Shown: positions 9,139-19,391 of the stretch, piece by piece
Numbering within the stretch: the first letter of the stretch is position 1
Layout of the letters: every line of letters begins with the position of its first letter
Assembly: GCA_000212915.1 (NCBI GenBank)
Contig: CM001167.1
Span: 297,780 to 361,779 of the forward strand
From: Bacteroides coprosuis DSM 18011
GTDB taxonomy: Bacteria; Bacteroidota; Bacteroidia; Bacteroidales; Bacteroidaceae
DNA: 64,000 bases
Direction: 5' to 3'
Translations under genes and position numbers: made by a program
Notes under the pieces: model-generated
The model's database searches: none
What the model saw: only the letters and a program-made list of their open reading frames with translations
What the model was told of the DNA's origin: nothing

Positions 9139-9891
9139 TTACTCTCCAATTTCTTTCTTAATCCAATCGTAGCCTCTTTCTTCTAACTCAAGAGCTAATT
9201 CTGGACCAGCTGTTTTCACTATTTGTCCCTTATATAAAACATGAACTATATCGGGTTTTATATAATCTAATAAACGTTGGTAGTGGGTAATTAGGATACA
9301 ACTATTTTCTGGAGTCTTCAACTTATTCACACCATCAGCGACAATACGAAGAGCATCAATATCCAAGCCTGAATCTGTTTCATCGAGAATACTTAATTTG
9401 GGTTCTAGCATTGCCATCTGAAATATCTCATTACGCTTTTTTTCTCCTCCAGAGAAACCTTCGTTTACCGAACGATTGGTTAGTTTGTTATCTAATTCAA
9501 CGATCGCTCTCTTCTCACGCATTAGCTTTAAAAACTCGCTTGCTGTTAATGGAGGAAGATTACGATATTTACGCTGCTCATTTACTGCAGAGCGCATAAA
9601 GTTTACCATACTCACTCCTGGTATTTCAACAGGATATTGAAAACTGAGGAATATACCTTCATGACTTCTATCTTCTGGAGCCAAATCTAGCAGGTTTTTA
9701 CCCATAAACTCTACAGATCCCTTTGTTACTTCAAAGTTCGGATTACCTACTAAAACACTACTTAGAGTACTTTTACCAGAACCATTAGGTCCCATAATAG
9801 CATGCACTTCTCCTGGTTTAACTTCAAGGTTGATTCCCTTTAATATCTCCTTACCATTAATACTGGCATGTAGGTCTTTTATCTTTAGCAT
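9139..9891 (-). CDS. sufC: FeS assembly ATPase SufC (main operon copy)
   Basis: This ABC ATPase of the SUF system has 250 residues. Walker [10 protein letters not shown], signature [11 protein letters not shown], Walker [13 protein letters not shown] and His in ITHYQR are present. It is preceded by a 78-bp gap from sufB and followed 2 bp later by sufD. The copy at 4313-5065 is about 74% identical by ungapped hand count. Confidence 0.95.
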   Translation of the reverse strand: MLKIKDLHASINGKEILKGINLEVKPGEVHAIMGPNGSGKSTLSSVLVGNPNFEVTKGSVEFMGKNLLDLAPEDRSHEGIFLSFQYPVEIPGVSMVNFMRSAVNEQRKYRNLPPLTASEFLKLMREKRAIVELDNKLTNRSVNEGFSGGEKKRNEIFQMAMLEPKLSILDETDSGLDIDALRIVADGVNKLKTPENSCILITHYQRLLDYIKPDIVHVLYKGQIVKTAGPELALELEERGYDWIKKEIGE

Positions 9892-9969
9892 AATTATTGT
9901 TTATATTCTGGGGTGACACATATTCAAATGTATCATCTTTATATTGTATGTATAATTTATTTTAATTCG

Positions 9970-11418
9970 TTATCCAACACTACCTTCTAGTGAAATAGAC
10001 AATAGTTTTTGTGCTTCTACTGCAAACTCCATAGGAAGCTTATTTATAACCTCTTTGGCATAGCCATTTACAATTAGCCCAATGGCATCTTCTGTACTAA
10101 TACCTCTTTGGTTACAATAGAAAATTTGATCTTCATTAATTTTACTAGTAGTTGCCTCGTGCTCAATGACAGCTGTCTCATTATGAATATCCATATAAGG
10201 GAAAGTGTGTGCACCACATTTATCTCCTAGTAAAAGAGAGTCACACTCACTATAATTTCTAGCATTTTCAGCCTTCTCAGCAACACGCACTAAACCTCTA
10301 TAAGAGTTTTCACTGTGTCCTGCAGATATACCTTTACTAATGATAGTACTACTGGTATTTTTTCCTAAGTGAATCATCTTTGTTCCTGTATCAGCCTGCT
10401 GATAATTGTTAGTAACAGCAACACTATAAAATTCGGCCGTAGAATTATCTCCACTTAAGATACATGAAGGATATTTCCATGTAATTGCTGAACCTGTTTC
10501 CACTTGAGTCCATGACAATTTACTATTAATACCTTTACAATGACCACGTTTAGTAACAAAGTTGTAAACACCACCTTTACCTTGAGCATCTCCTGGATAC
10601 CAGTTTTGAACGGTGCTATATTTCACTTCAGCTCTATCATTCACTATAATTTCAACAATAGCAGCATGAAGTTGATTTTCATCTCTCATAGGAGCAGTAC
10701 AACCTTCCAAATAAGACACATAAGCATCATCATCTGCCACAATTAAAGTGCGTTCAAATTGCCCTGTATTCATTGCATTAATACGGAAATAGGTAGATAG
10801 CTCCATAGGACATCTTACTCCTTTAGGAATATAAACAAATGACCCATCCGAGAATACTGCAGAATTTAAAGCGGCAAAGAAATTATCTCTATAACCTACA
10901 ACACTACCCATATATTGACGGACTAAATCAGGATGTTCCCTCACTGCCTCACTAAATGAGCAGAAGATAATCCCTTTTTCCATCAATGTTTCTTTGAAGG
11001 TAGTTTTAACAGACACAGAGTCCATTACAGCATCAACAGCAATTCCACTTAAAGCCATTTGTTCCTCAAGAGGAATCCCCAGTTTATTAAATGTCTTAAG
11101 AACTTCTGGATCTACTTCATCAAGACTCTTTGGACCTTCTTTCTTCTTTGTTGGGTCTGCATAATAAGAAATAGCTTGATAATCTATTTCTGGTATTCTC
11201 AAGTGTGCCCATTTAGGCATCTCTAATGTTAACCAATGACGATAAGCTTTTAGTCTAAAATCTAAAAGCCAATCGGGTTCACCTTTTTTTTCTGAAATTA
11301 AACGAACTACATCTTCATTTAGTCCTTTTTCAATGATTTCAGTATGGACATCAGTAGTAAATCCATATTTATATTTCTCTTTGGTGAGCTCCTTTACGTA
11401 TTTATTAGCTTCTTCCAT
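9970..11418 (-). CDS. sufB: FeS assembly scaffold protein SufB
   Basis: SufB (482 residues) is the scaffold on which Fe-S clusters are built in the SufBC2D complex. Recognisable blocks include [38 protein letters not shown] and [32 protein letters not shown], all characteristic of SufB rather than SufD, as is the ending [14 protein letters not shown] region. It heads the suf genes, 47 bp downstream of the cvpA-like gene. There is only one sufB in the window, so both SufC/SufD pairs would have to share it unless another copy exists elsewhere. Confidence 0.96.
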   Translation of the reverse strand: MEEANKYVKELTKEKYKYGFTTDVHTEIIEKGLNEDVVRLISEKKGEPDWLLDFRLKAYRHWLTLEMPKWAHLRIPEIDYQAISYYADPTKKKEGPKSLDEVDPEVLKTFNKLGIPLEEQMALSGIAVDAVMDSVSVKTTFKETLMEKGIIFCSFSEAVREHPDLVRQYMGSVVGYRDNFFAALNSAVFSDGSFVYIPKGVRCPMELSTYFRINAMNTGQFERTLIVADDDAYVSYLEGCTAPMRDENQLHAAIVEIIVNDRAEVKYSTVQNWYPGDAQGKGGVYNFVTKRGHCKGINSKLSWTQVETGSAITWKYPSCILSGDNSTAEFYSVAVTNNYQQADTGTKMIHLGKNTSSTIISKGISAGHSENSYRGLVRVAEKAENARNYSECDSLLLGDKCGAHTFPYMDIHNETAVIEHEATTSKINEDQIFYCNQRGISTEDAIGLIVNGYAKEVINKLPMEFAVEAQKLLSISLEGSVG

Positions 11419-11465
11419 CCTTAATAACTCTTTTAATTGATTATCAATATTGACAATATATATAT

Positions 11466-11972
11466 TTAGTCAACTTGCTCATATTCAAAGCAAGTATCTT
11501 TAACGACAAAAAATAAAACTTTTGTCACAGACTTTGTTGGTCTATATAACACAGACTCAGTCTTCTTTGTTTCACTTATAATTTTATTATCAGAATCTAT
11601 AAAATCAAATACACAAAGAATAATACTGAGTAGCAGGATATATTTTATAACTCCCACTACTATCCCTAATAAGCGATTAACCCATCCTAAATAGATTTTA
11701 TCCATTATAAAGGTTAACAATGACGCTAATATACTAAAGACAATAGGAACTAAAATCCATATTCCTATAAAAGAAATAGCTTGAGCTACAGATATCGAAT
11801 CTATTACTCTAGGGGAAATTTCTTCTGCTACAGAGCTAAAATACTCTTTAGCTACATAAAGTCCAACTATGAACCCCAAGAGAGAGGCTAGCTGGTGCAA
11901 TAAACCTTTCCGGTACCCCGCAAATATACCTAATCCTACGAATAAAAGTATAGCTATATCCAAAGGTTGCAT
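11466..11972 (-). CDS. CvpA family membrane protein
   Basis: This 168-residue protein has about four hydrophobic segments and the family opening [39 protein letters not shown], matching the CvpA/colicin V production family. It is an inner-membrane protein of poorly defined role, linked in other bacteria to envelope integrity. It lies between infB and sufB, a gene order I know from Bacteroides-type genomes. Two hairpins separate it from infB, so its level may be set separately from the translation factors upstream. Confidence 0.85.
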   Translation of the reverse strand: MQPLDIAILLFVGLGIFAGYRKGLLHQLASLLGFIVGLYVAKEYFSSVAEEISPRVIDSISVAQAISFIGIWILVPIVFSILASLLTFIMDKIYLGWVNRLLGIVVGVIKYILLLSIILCVFDFIDSDNKIISETKKTESVLYRPTKSVTKVLFFVVKDTCFEYEQVD

Positions 11973-11996
11973 TCTTTTTCCATTTATTTATAAAAA

Positions 11997-12052
11997 GTGC
12001 CGATAAATCACTACAAACGGATAATTTTCGATTTGCAATGATTCATCGGCAC
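11997..12052 (-). promoter_or_regulatory. Large hairpin between infB and cvpA (possible attenuator)
   Basis: A 14-bp stem (GTGCCGATAAATCA / TGATTCATCGGCAC) encloses a 28-nt loop. The one imperfect pair is a U·G on the minus strand only, suggesting that the RNA structure in the leftward transcript is what is kept. There is no strong U-tract, so partial attenuation or mRNA processing is more likely than full termination. Confidence 0.5.
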
Positions 12053-12065
12053 AATATTTTAAAAG

Positions 12066-12085
12066 CTAGTGCTCTAAGGCGCTAG
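12066..12085 (-). terminator. Weak hairpin directly after infB
   Basis: A 7-bp stem with one mismatch (CTAGTGC / GCGCTAG) starts 2 nt past the infB stop and is followed on the minus strand by CTTTTAAAATATT. It is a weak or partial terminator, which would lower cvpA-suf expression relative to infB. Confidence 0.45.
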
Positions 12086-12087
12086 TA

Positions 12088-15018
12088 TTATAATTTTTGT
12101 TTGATTTCTACTTCTTCGTATCCTTCAATTATATCATTAGGTTTAATATCATTGAAGTTTGTTAAACTGATACCACATTCAAAGTTTGAACCAACCTCTT
12201 TCACGTCATCTTTGAAACGTTTTAGAGCAGCCATTTGACCAGAGAAGATTACTATACCGTCACGGATTAAACGAACCTTATCAGAACGTTTTATTTTACC
12301 CGTCTTAACAAGACATCCTGCAACTTGACCTACCTTAGTAATGTTAAATACTTCTTTAACTTCTATAGTAGCAGTAACTTGTTCCTTTATAATAGGCTCA
12401 AGCATACCTTCCATTGCAGATTTCACTTCCTCTATAGCGTCGTAAATAATAGAGTATTTACGGATATCAACACCTTCATTCTCTGCCATTCTTTCAGCCA
12501 TATTAGATGGTCTCACTTGGAAACCAATAATAATCGCATCAGAAGCTGCAGCAAGAGATACATCAGATTCAGATATTTGTCCTACGCCCTTATGAATTAC
12601 ATTTATTTGTATTTGTTCAGTAGACAATTTGATCAGGGAGTCACTTAACGCCTCAACCGAACCATCCACGTCACCCTTAACAATAACATTAAGTTCTTGG
12701 AAGTTACCTAGAGCAATACGTCTACCCACTTCATCCAAAGTAAGAAGTTTCTGAGTACGAATACCTTGTTCTCTCTGAAGCTGTTTACGTTTGGTTGTGA
12801 TTTCTCTTGCTTCTTGTTCTGTTTCAATAACATGGAATGTATCACCAGCAGCTGGAGCACCATCTAAACCTAAAATCAATACTGGTTCAGAAGGACCAGC
12901 TTCTTCAATAGCTTGATTACGCTCATTAAACATTGCTTTAATTTTACCAAAGCTTGTTCCTGCAAGAACGATATCTCCCATTCTTAGTGTACCATTTGAC
13001 ACAAGCATTGTAGCCACATAACCTCTACCTTTATCCAAAGTAGATTCAATTATAGAACCAGTACCTGGTCTATCAGGGTTGGCTTTAAGGTCTAGCAATT
13101 CTGCTTCAAGAAGAACTTTTTCTAGAAGTTCTTGAACCCCAGTACCCTTTTTAGCTGAAATATCTTGAGATTGATATTGACCACCCCATTCTTCTACTAA
13201 GTAGTTCATTTCGGCCAATTCAGTTTTAATCTTATCTGGATTAGCTGTTGGTTTATCAACCTTATTAATAGCAAATACAATAGGAACGCCTGCTGCCATA
13301 GCATGATTGATAGCTTCTTTTGTCTGAGGCATCACATTATCATCAGCAGCAACAATTACAATTGCAATATCTGTAACTTTAGCACCACGAGCACGCATCG
13401 CTGTAAACGCTTCGTGACCTGGAGTATCCAAGAATGTTATTTTTCTATTATCAGGTAAAGTAACGTGATAAGCACCAATGTGCTGAGTAATACCACCAGC
13501 TTCACCAGCAATCACATTTGCCTTACGAATAGAGTCTAGTAAAGATGTCTTACCGTGGTCAACGTGACCCATTACAGTTACGATTGGAGCACGATGTTCT
13601 AGATCTTCAGGTTCATCATCTTCCTCTTCAATAGCTTGAGAAACCTCCGCACTCACGTATTCTGTCTTAAAGCCAAATTCTTCTGCAACGAGGTTAATTG
13701 TTTCTGCATCCAAGCGTTGGTTGATAGAAACCATAATACCAATAGTCATACAAGTACTAATAACCTGTGTAACGGATACATCCATCAGACTAGCTAGTTC
13801 ACTTACAGTAACAAACTCTGTAAGTTGAATTACTTTTTCTGCAGCTGTTTCTTGTTTCTCCTTTTGCTGAGCACGAACAGAAGCTTGTTCTCTCTTTTCT
13901 TTTCTATAGCGTGAAGCTTTATTACGACCTTTAGAAGTTAATCTAGCAAGAGTTTCTTTTATTTGTTTTGCTACATCCTCTTCACTTACCTCTTGTTTTT
14001 GTAGAGGTTTTTTGAAGCGATTCTTATTTTTGGTAAACTTCTTACGTTCTGGGCGTGGAGTTTGAGTACCTTGATTAGAAGAAGCTGCCTTGTCTATATC
14101 TACTTTCTCTTTAGTTATACGACGACGTTTTCTAATCTTTTTTGTATTAGTTGTACCACTTGTATTAGCGCGATTCTTATCTTTTTCCTCGCGTTCTTTT
14201 TTACGTTCTTCTTTAGACTTTTTCTTAGGACGAGTTGATTGGTTTATTGCATCCAAGTCAATATGTCCGACAACGTTTATACTTGTTTTTAACTCTGAAG
14301 AACCTAAAGTAAATACTTCATCTTTTTTCTTAGTACTTGCTCCGTCACCTTTAACCTCAGTTTTAGCAACTTTAACTTCTTGTTTAGCAGTTGTTCTAGT
14401 ACTTGTCTTTACGGATTTCTTATCCTTAGACTCCTGTTTTTTAACCTCTTTCACGTTCACGCTCTCTTTTACAGCCTTTTTAATAGGTTCAGCCTTTTCC
14501 TCGCGTGGCTTTTCCTTTTTAGTCACAGGCTCTTTCTTTTTGTCTGCAACAGCTGTTTTCTTATTTTCTAAATTAGACTTAATATTTTCGGAATTTTCAG
14601 TTTTTACTGCATCAGCAGGAGTAGATTTCTCTTCTTTTTTCTCTTCCACTTTTTTACGACCAGGGTTGTCTAAATCAATTTTACCAACTGGTTTAACTTT
14701 GGGACGTACCTCCTCTGGAACTACAGTCTCGATAACCTCTTTCTTTTCAGTAGTTGGTTTCTTAGACTCGTAACCATCAATAGCAACAGATGCTTTGTTG
14801 CGTTTTTTGTCTTCTTGACGTTCTTGAATAAAACGTTCAGACTTTATTCTAAGAGTCTTATCTGTACTAAACTCTTTCACGAGTAAAGAGTATTGCTCTT
14901 TGGTAATTTTCGTATTTGGGTTTTCATCAACCTCTATTCCCTTCTTTTTTAAGAACTCAACTACCGTAGCAATGCCAACATTTAAGTCTCTTGTTACTTT
15001 ATTTAACCTTATCGTCAT
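12088..15018 (-). CDS. infB: Translation initiation factor IF-2
   Basis: IF-2 is the GTPase that places initiator tRNA on the ribosome. At 976 residues it is long because of a Lys/Glu-rich, poorly ordered linker at roughly residues 60-400, as is common in Bacteroidetes. The N-terminus has the IF2_N fold ([22 protein letters not shown]), and the G domain shows [18 protein letters not shown] and NKVDKP; the C-terminal domains follow in normal order. It is flanked by nusA and cvpA in one leftward operon. Confidence 0.97.
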   Translation of the reverse strand: MTIRLNKVTRDLNVGIATVVEFLKKKGIEVDENPNTKITKEQYSLLVKEFSTDKTLRIKSERFIQERQEDKKRNKASVAIDGYESKKPTTEKKEVIETVVPEEVRPKVKPVGKIDLDNPGRKKVEEKKEEKSTPADAVKTENSENIKSNLENKKTAVADKKKEPVTKKEKPREEKAEPIKKAVKESVNVKEVKKQESKDKKSVKTSTRTTAKQEVKVAKTEVKGDGASTKKKDEVFTLGSSELKTSINVVGHIDLDAINQSTRPKKKSKEERKKEREEKDKNRANTSGTTNTKKIRKRRRITKEKVDIDKAASSNQGTQTPRPERKKFTKNKNRFKKPLQKQEVSEEDVAKQIKETLARLTSKGRNKASRYRKEKREQASVRAQQKEKQETAAEKVIQLTEFVTVSELASLMDVSVTQVISTCMTIGIMVSINQRLDAETINLVAEEFGFKTEYVSAEVSQAIEEEDDEPEDLEHRAPIVTVMGHVDHGKTSLLDSIRKANVIAGEAGGITQHIGAYHVTLPDNRKITFLDTPGHEAFTAMRARGAKVTDIAIVIVAADDNVMPQTKEAINHAMAAGVPIVFAINKVDKPTANPDKIKTELAEMNYLVEEWGGQYQSQDISAKKGTGVQELLEKVLLEAELLDLKANPDRPGTGSIIESTLDKGRGYVATMLVSNGTLRMGDIVLAGTSFGKIKAMFNERNQAIEEAGPSEPVLILGLDGAPAAGDTFHVIETEQEAREITTKRKQLQREQGIRTQKLLTLDEVGRRIALGNFQELNVIVKGDVDGSVEALSDSLIKLSTEQIQINVIHKGVGQISESDVSLAAASDAIIIGFQVRPSNMAERMAENEGVDIRKYSIIYDAIEEVKSAMEGMLEPIIKEQVTATIEVKEVFNITKVGQVAGCLVKTGKIKRSDKVRLIRDGIVIFSGQMAALKRFKDDVKEVGSNFECGISLTNFNDIKPNDIIEGYEEVEIKQKL

Positions 15019-15134
15019 ATTAATAATTTAATAAATAAATGGAGAGAGAAGCAAAAATCTCTAATGTAACTTTCCGCTATAGACGATATTAAGATTGAAA
15101 TCTACATGCCTATTATCGTCTACTCATAAGTCTT

Positions 15135-16397
15135 TTAGTTTTCATCTTCTTCAAACTCCGATTTCAAAATACTCAATACCTCATCAACTGTCTCTTCTTC
15201 TAAGTCAGCATCTTCAATTAATCGATTACGAGGTACTTCTAATACAGCCTTTGCTGTAGTAAGGCCTAGACCTTTAATTGCATCAATTACCCATCCTTCA
15301 ATCTCATCAGAGAATTCATCAAGATAGATATCCTCACCTTCAGTTTCATCAAGTTCACGGAATACATCAATAGTGTATTCTGTTAACATACTAGCTAGTT
15401 TAATATTCAAACCACCTTTACCTATGGCTAAAGATACTTCATCTGGTTGAAGGAAGATTTCGGCTTTATGCTCTTCTTCATTCAAACGGATAGATGAAAT
15501 AGTAGCAGGGCTTAAAGATCTTTGAATAAATAGCTGAATATTTGATGTGTAATTTATTACATCAATATTTTCATTGCATAGTTCTCGTACGATACCATGA
15601 ATACGGCTACCTTTCACACCTACACATGCTCCTACTGGATCAATACGATCATCATAAGATTCAACAGCAACTTTAGCACGTTCACCTGGGATACGAGCAA
15701 CTTTTTTGATAGTTATCAAGCCATCATTGATTTCAGGAACTTCTAATTCAAAAAGACGTTCCAAAAACAAAGGAGATGTTCTTGACAAAATAATTTTCGG
15801 ATTATTATTCTTATTATCAACACGAGCCACTACAGCACGAACGCTTTCTCCTTTACGGAAGAAATCTCTTGGTATTTGCTCCGATTTAGGTAGTATCAAT
15901 TCATTACCCTCATCATCAACAAGAAGTATTTCTTTTTTCCAGATTTGATAGACTTCTGCTGAAACAATCATTCCAACACGCTCTATATACTTGTTATATA
16001 GACTGTCTTTTTCTAACTCTAGAATTTTTGAAGCCAATGTTTGACGAAGATTCAAGATAGCACGACGACCAAAGCTTTCAAAGTGGACTTTATCTGTTAC
16101 TTCTTCTCCAATCTCATATGACTCATCTGTTTTTCTAGCTTCTGTCAATGAAATCTGCATGTTTTCGTCGGTAACATCACCGTCAGCTACTACCTCACGA
16201 TTACGCCATATTTCAAAGTCACCCTGATCAGGGTTTACAATTACATCGTAATTTTCATCAGTTCCAACGATCTTCGCGATTACGCTACGAAAAGACTCTT
16301 CAAGAACACTAATCATAGTGGTCTTGTCAATTTTCTTATTTTCTTTAAAATCAGAAAACGTATCAATTAGACTGATGTTGTCTTCTTTCTTGGCCAT
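15135..16397 (-). CDS. nusA: Transcription termination/antitermination factor NusA
   Basis: NusA binds RNA polymerase and nascent RNA to modulate pausing, termination and antitermination. The protein (420 residues) has the N-terminal polymerase-binding domain, an S1 domain around residues 130-200, and two KH domains (CVGVKGSRIHGIVREL and VSLAIGKGGLNIKLAS). It ends in an acidic helix-hairpin-helix-like tail (ETVDEVLSILKSEFEEDEN). It is 2 bp downstream of rimP, the classical rimP-nusA-infB order. Confidence 0.96.
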   Translation of the reverse strand: MAKKEDNISLIDTFSDFKENKKIDKTTMISVLEESFRSVIAKIVGTDENYDVIVNPDQGDFEIWRNREVVADGDVTDENMQISLTEARKTDESYEIGEEVTDKVHFESFGRRAILNLRQTLASKILELEKDSLYNKYIERVGMIVSAEVYQIWKKEILLVDDEGNELILPKSEQIPRDFFRKGESVRAVVARVDNKNNNPKIILSRTSPLFLERLFELEVPEINDGLITIKKVARIPGERAKVAVESYDDRIDPVGACVGVKGSRIHGIVRELCNENIDVINYTSNIQLFIQRSLSPATISSIRLNEEEHKAEIFLQPDEVSLAIGKGGLNIKLASMLTEYTIDVFRELDETEGEDIYLDEFSDEIEGWVIDAIKGLGLTTAKAVLEVPRNRLIEDADLEEETVDEVLSILKSEFEEDEN

Positions 16398-16399
16398 AA

Positions 16400-16867
16400 T
16401 TATTTAAAACTAATTAAGTATTTAGTATATTTTATTTTCTCAAATGGAATATCTTCTTCCACAGCGATTAGTTTAGGACGCTTTGAGCCTTCAACTTTAA
16501 CCTTCTTTTCAACGGCAACTTTAATACCGTCCTCAGTCACATCAAGAAGTTCTCCAATCAACTTTATTCCAGTTTTTTCTAAAACTTCAACTTGACGACC
16601 AATATGGTTATAATACTGCTGCAGCACTTTGAATGGTTGACCAACTCCTGCAGAGCCTACTTCAAGTTCATAGTCTTCTTCATCTCTGTTTAACTTGGAT
16701 TCGATGAAACGACTTAGGTCTACACAATCTTCGATCCACACGCCTTCAGCGTGATCAATCTCAACAACAATTTTATCATCAGATTCTACTGAGACTTCTA
16801 CGAGGAAATATTCCTTTCCTTCTAGCCACTCTTCAACTATCTGATGAACAGTTCTTTTATCTATCAT
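16400..16867 (-). CDS. rimP: Ribosome maturation factor RimP
   Basis: RimP (155 residues) assists 30S subunit maturation. The RimP N-domain motif DCVDLSRFIESKLNRDEEDYELEVGSAGVGQPF is clear, with the SxG..rPf-type core written here as SAGVGQPF. It is the first gene of the leftward rimP-nusA-infB-cvpA-sufBCDS run. A well-formed promoter lies 67-97 bp upstream of the ATG. Confidence 0.93.
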   Translation of the reverse strand: MIDKRTVHQIVEEWLEGKEYFLVEVSVESDDKIVVEIDHAEGVWIEDCVDLSRFIESKLNRDEEDYELEVGSAGVGQPFKVLQQYYNHIGRQVEVLEKTGIKLIGELLDVTEDGIKVAVEKKVKVEGSKRPKLIAVEEDIPFEKIKYTKYLISFK

Positions 16868-16933
16868 TAATTAACTATTAAGAACAAAAAAAGGAAGCTT
16901 TATCGCCCCCTCCTCAATCATCCATATCGCGAA

Positions 16934-16964
16934 CAAAGATACTAATAATCTATTCGAATACAAA
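16934..16964 (-). promoter_or_regulatory. Promoter of the rimP-nusA-infB-cvpA-suf operon
   Basis: On the minus strand TATCTTTG (16941-16934) matches the -7 consensus TAnnTTTG, and TTTTG ends exactly 19 nt upstream of it (CAAA at 16961-16964 on plus), matching the Bacteroidetes -33 TTTG. It is one of the two best full promoters in the window. Confidence 0.75.
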
Positions 16965-16974
16965 ATATTAGAAA

Positions 16975-17023
16975 AAAAATGTATTTACCTGCTATGTATT
17001 CAGGGCCAGGTAAATACATTTTT
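16975..17023 (-). terminator. Terminator downstream of the GH20 gene (lipoprotein copy)
   Basis: A 17-bp perfect stem (arms 16975-16991 and 17007-17023) has a 15-nt loop and Ts on both sides. It insulates the rimP promoter from the glycosidase operon upstream. Confidence 0.85.
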
Positions 17024-17056
17024 CATATTTTAAGTTTAAACAACTTACATATTTGT

Positions 17057-19381
17057 TTAGTTTACTCCGATTTCATCTATAAATAAGAAACCAGGCTTTC
17101 CTTTTCCATCATGCCACTCAGGTAGATTATGCTCAGAAAGACCTTTAACTTTAATATATTGAGCATGAATAGGATCAAAAGTTAAATGGTAAGTTTTTAT
17201 TCCATTTTCATCTGTTTCTTTCATCGGTAAATATGATTCTGTCAACACATTTTTGAAGTTTTCTCCATCTGTAGAAACAGATATTTCAAACCCCCTTGAA
17301 TCGAACACCCAATCACTTTTATCGACAAACACTCTAATATCCACTGAACTTACTTCTTGTTCTGATTTCAAATTGATAACTGCCTCTAGATCATTTCCAG
17401 AAAGACCTAACCAACGAGTGGTTCTTAAAGTTAGATTGCCTTTTAAGCCATCTACCAAGGTCGTTTCTCCACCATATTTATATCTTTCATTTAGTGGTTG
17501 AAGCAAAGTAATAGGCTTCATGGTTGCTTTATTAAAGTCGATCTCTTCGCTAAACACTTTACTATTTCCTGATGTCCGAACCGCTATTGCCCTAAAAGAG
17601 CAAGTTTCATTTAATTTTAGAACTCCCTCATAATGTACTGAAGCCTCAGTAGGTTGTGAGCCATCTAAAGTATAATAAATTGGAGCATCATCAATTGTAT
17701 TTAGGTGTACTTCAATAACTCCTTCATTAATATTAGGAATTAACTTCGCTTGAATATCAAATACATGTTTAGCATAATTATAACCCTCTAAAGCATAAAT
17801 TTCCATTAAGCCAGGTAGGCGTTTAATAAAGTTGACATAGTCTTTCTGTTCAGGAACACACCATTGAACTTCTGCTAATGCAGCCATACGAGGTAAGACC
17901 ATATATTCTACTTGTTCGGTAGTAGGAATATATTCTGTCCACAAGTTTGCCTGAGTACCTATTATATATTTTTGTTCTTCAACAGTTAATTCAGCAGGAG
18001 CAGGCTCCAAACTATATACAGTTTGAATAGGAACATACCCTCCAATTGCTATAGGCTCATTTTCTACATCCTGAGTTTGGTAGTAATCGAAATAAACATG
18101 AGATGTTGGAGCCATAACTACATCATGTTTCATTTTTGCTGCCTCAATACCTCCAGAGAGTCCTCTCCAAGACATAACTGTAGCATTTGGAGCTATATCT
18201 CCTTCCATAATCTCATCCCAGCCAATAATTTGACGCCCATTATCATTAAGGTATTTTTCAACATGCGACATTATAAAGCTTTGCAAATAATCTTCAGCCG
18301 AATGCTTTTTATCTGCTTTCAAACCTAATGTTTTAATGCGAGATTGGCACTTAGGACACTCTTGCCATCTTGATTTGGGGCACTCATCTCCTCCAATATG
18401 GATATATTCTGATGGAAATATTTCCATAATTTCATCCATTACATCTATAAGAAATTCTAGGACATCATCATTACCAGCACAAAGAACATCTTCAGATACT
18501 CCCCATTGCTTCCAAACTTCATAAGGGCCTCCAGTACAACCCAAATTTGGGTATGCAGCTAATGCAGCTTGCATATGTCCAGGTAAGTCTATTTCAGGAA
18601 TAACAGTAATAAAATGATCAGCTGCATATTCCACTATTTCTTTAGCTTCTTCTTGTGTGAAAAAACCACCATAAGGTATACCATCGTATTCTCCTGAGTT
18701 ATGCCCAATAACAGTTTCTGTTCTTTGTGAACCTATTTCTGTCAATTTAGGATATTTTTTTATCTCAATTCTCCAGCCTTGATCATCAGTTAGATGCCAA
18801 TGGAACGTATTAATATTATGTAAGGCTAAAATATCAATATATCTTTTAATAAAATCAAGAGGGAAGAAATGACGAGATACATCCAGCATCATTCCTCTAT
18901 AAGAGAAACGAGGCTCATCTTTAATTTCTACAGCAGGTAATGACACCTTTAGATTCTTACCTATTGGTAGTGATTTGCGTAAGGTTTGAATTCCATAAAA
19001 AACACCAGCTTCGGATGTACCATGAATTGAAACTTTATTAGCCTCAACAACAAGAGTATATGCCTCTTTATTTTCTCCCTCCACTAAATCAAGAATAATA
19101 GCATTTGTGGATTTGAGATCAGTTGTTAATGACAGTTTTAAACCCAACATTTCATGCAAGTAATCCGAAAGGAAGTTTGCATTTTTTTCCATCTTCTCAT
19201 TTTCTGCAGGATAGGCTATAAGAGTCGCCTTATCTAAATTAAAAGCTTCACCCTCTCCTTTCACTATTGTTTTAGGTAAGGGAATTACTTCATAATTAGC
19301 TTTTTTCATTTCAGGCGACGAACAAGCAACAAGAGCTATACATGCCACCAGTGTACTACAAATTGTTAACAGTTTTTTCAT
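17057..19381 (-). CDS. GH20 beta-N-acetylhexosaminidase, lipoprotein
   Basis: This exo-acting enzyme releases terminal beta-GlcNAc or GalNAc. The ATG at 19381 was chosen because it gives a clean lipoprotein signal with Cys20 in LVAC; an ATG two codons upstream is possible. Domains are a GH20b N-terminal domain to about residue 150, then the catalytic barrel with FRYRGMMLDVSRHFF and the acid pair in HIGGDECPKSRW near residue 330. A chitobiase/CBM-like region and a C-terminal discoidin-like domain finish it. It is co-transcribed with the GH2 beta-mannosidase just upstream. A second GH20 (29921-31987) sits in the neighbouring operon. Confidence 0.92.
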   Translation of the reverse strand: MKKLLTICSTLVACIALVACSSPEMKKANYEVIPLPKTIVKGEGEAFNLDKATLIAYPAENEKMEKNANFLSDYLHEMLGLKLSLTTDLKSTNAIILDLVEGENKEAYTLVVEANKVSIHGTSEAGVFYGIQTLRKSLPIGKNLKVSLPAVEIKDEPRFSYRGMMLDVSRHFFPLDFIKRYIDILALHNINTFHWHLTDDQGWRIEIKKYPKLTEIGSQRTETVIGHNSGEYDGIPYGGFFTQEEAKEIVEYAADHFITVIPEIDLPGHMQAALAAYPNLGCTGGPYEVWKQWGVSEDVLCAGNDDVLEFLIDVMDEIMEIFPSEYIHIGGDECPKSRWQECPKCQSRIKTLGLKADKKHSAEDYLQSFIMSHVEKYLNDNGRQIIGWDEIMEGDIAPNATVMSWRGLSGGIEAAKMKHDVVMAPTSHVYFDYYQTQDVENEPIAIGGYVPIQTVYSLEPAPAELTVEEQKYIIGTQANLWTEYIPTTEQVEYMVLPRMAALAEVQWCVPEQKDYVNFIKRLPGLMEIYALEGYNYAKHVFDIQAKLIPNINEGVIEVHLNTIDDAPIYYTLDGSQPTEASVHYEGVLKLNETCSFRAIAVRTSGNSKVFSEEIDFNKATMKPITLLQPLNERYKYGGETTLVDGLKGNLTLRTTRWLGLSGNDLEAVINLKSEQEVSSVDIRVFVDKSDWVFDSRGFEISVSTDGENFKNVLTESYLPMKETDENGIKTYHLTFDPIHAQYIKVKGLSEHNLPEWHDGKGKPGFLFIDEIGVN

Positions 19382-19391
19382 AATCATTTTA

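Noticed and set aside
14090-14773. Long plus-strand open frame opposite infB
   Set aside because: It is the antisense of the Lys/Glu-rich IF-2 linker, which has few stops on the reverse strand. The predicted protein is Ser/Phe-rich low complexity with no own promoter or family match.
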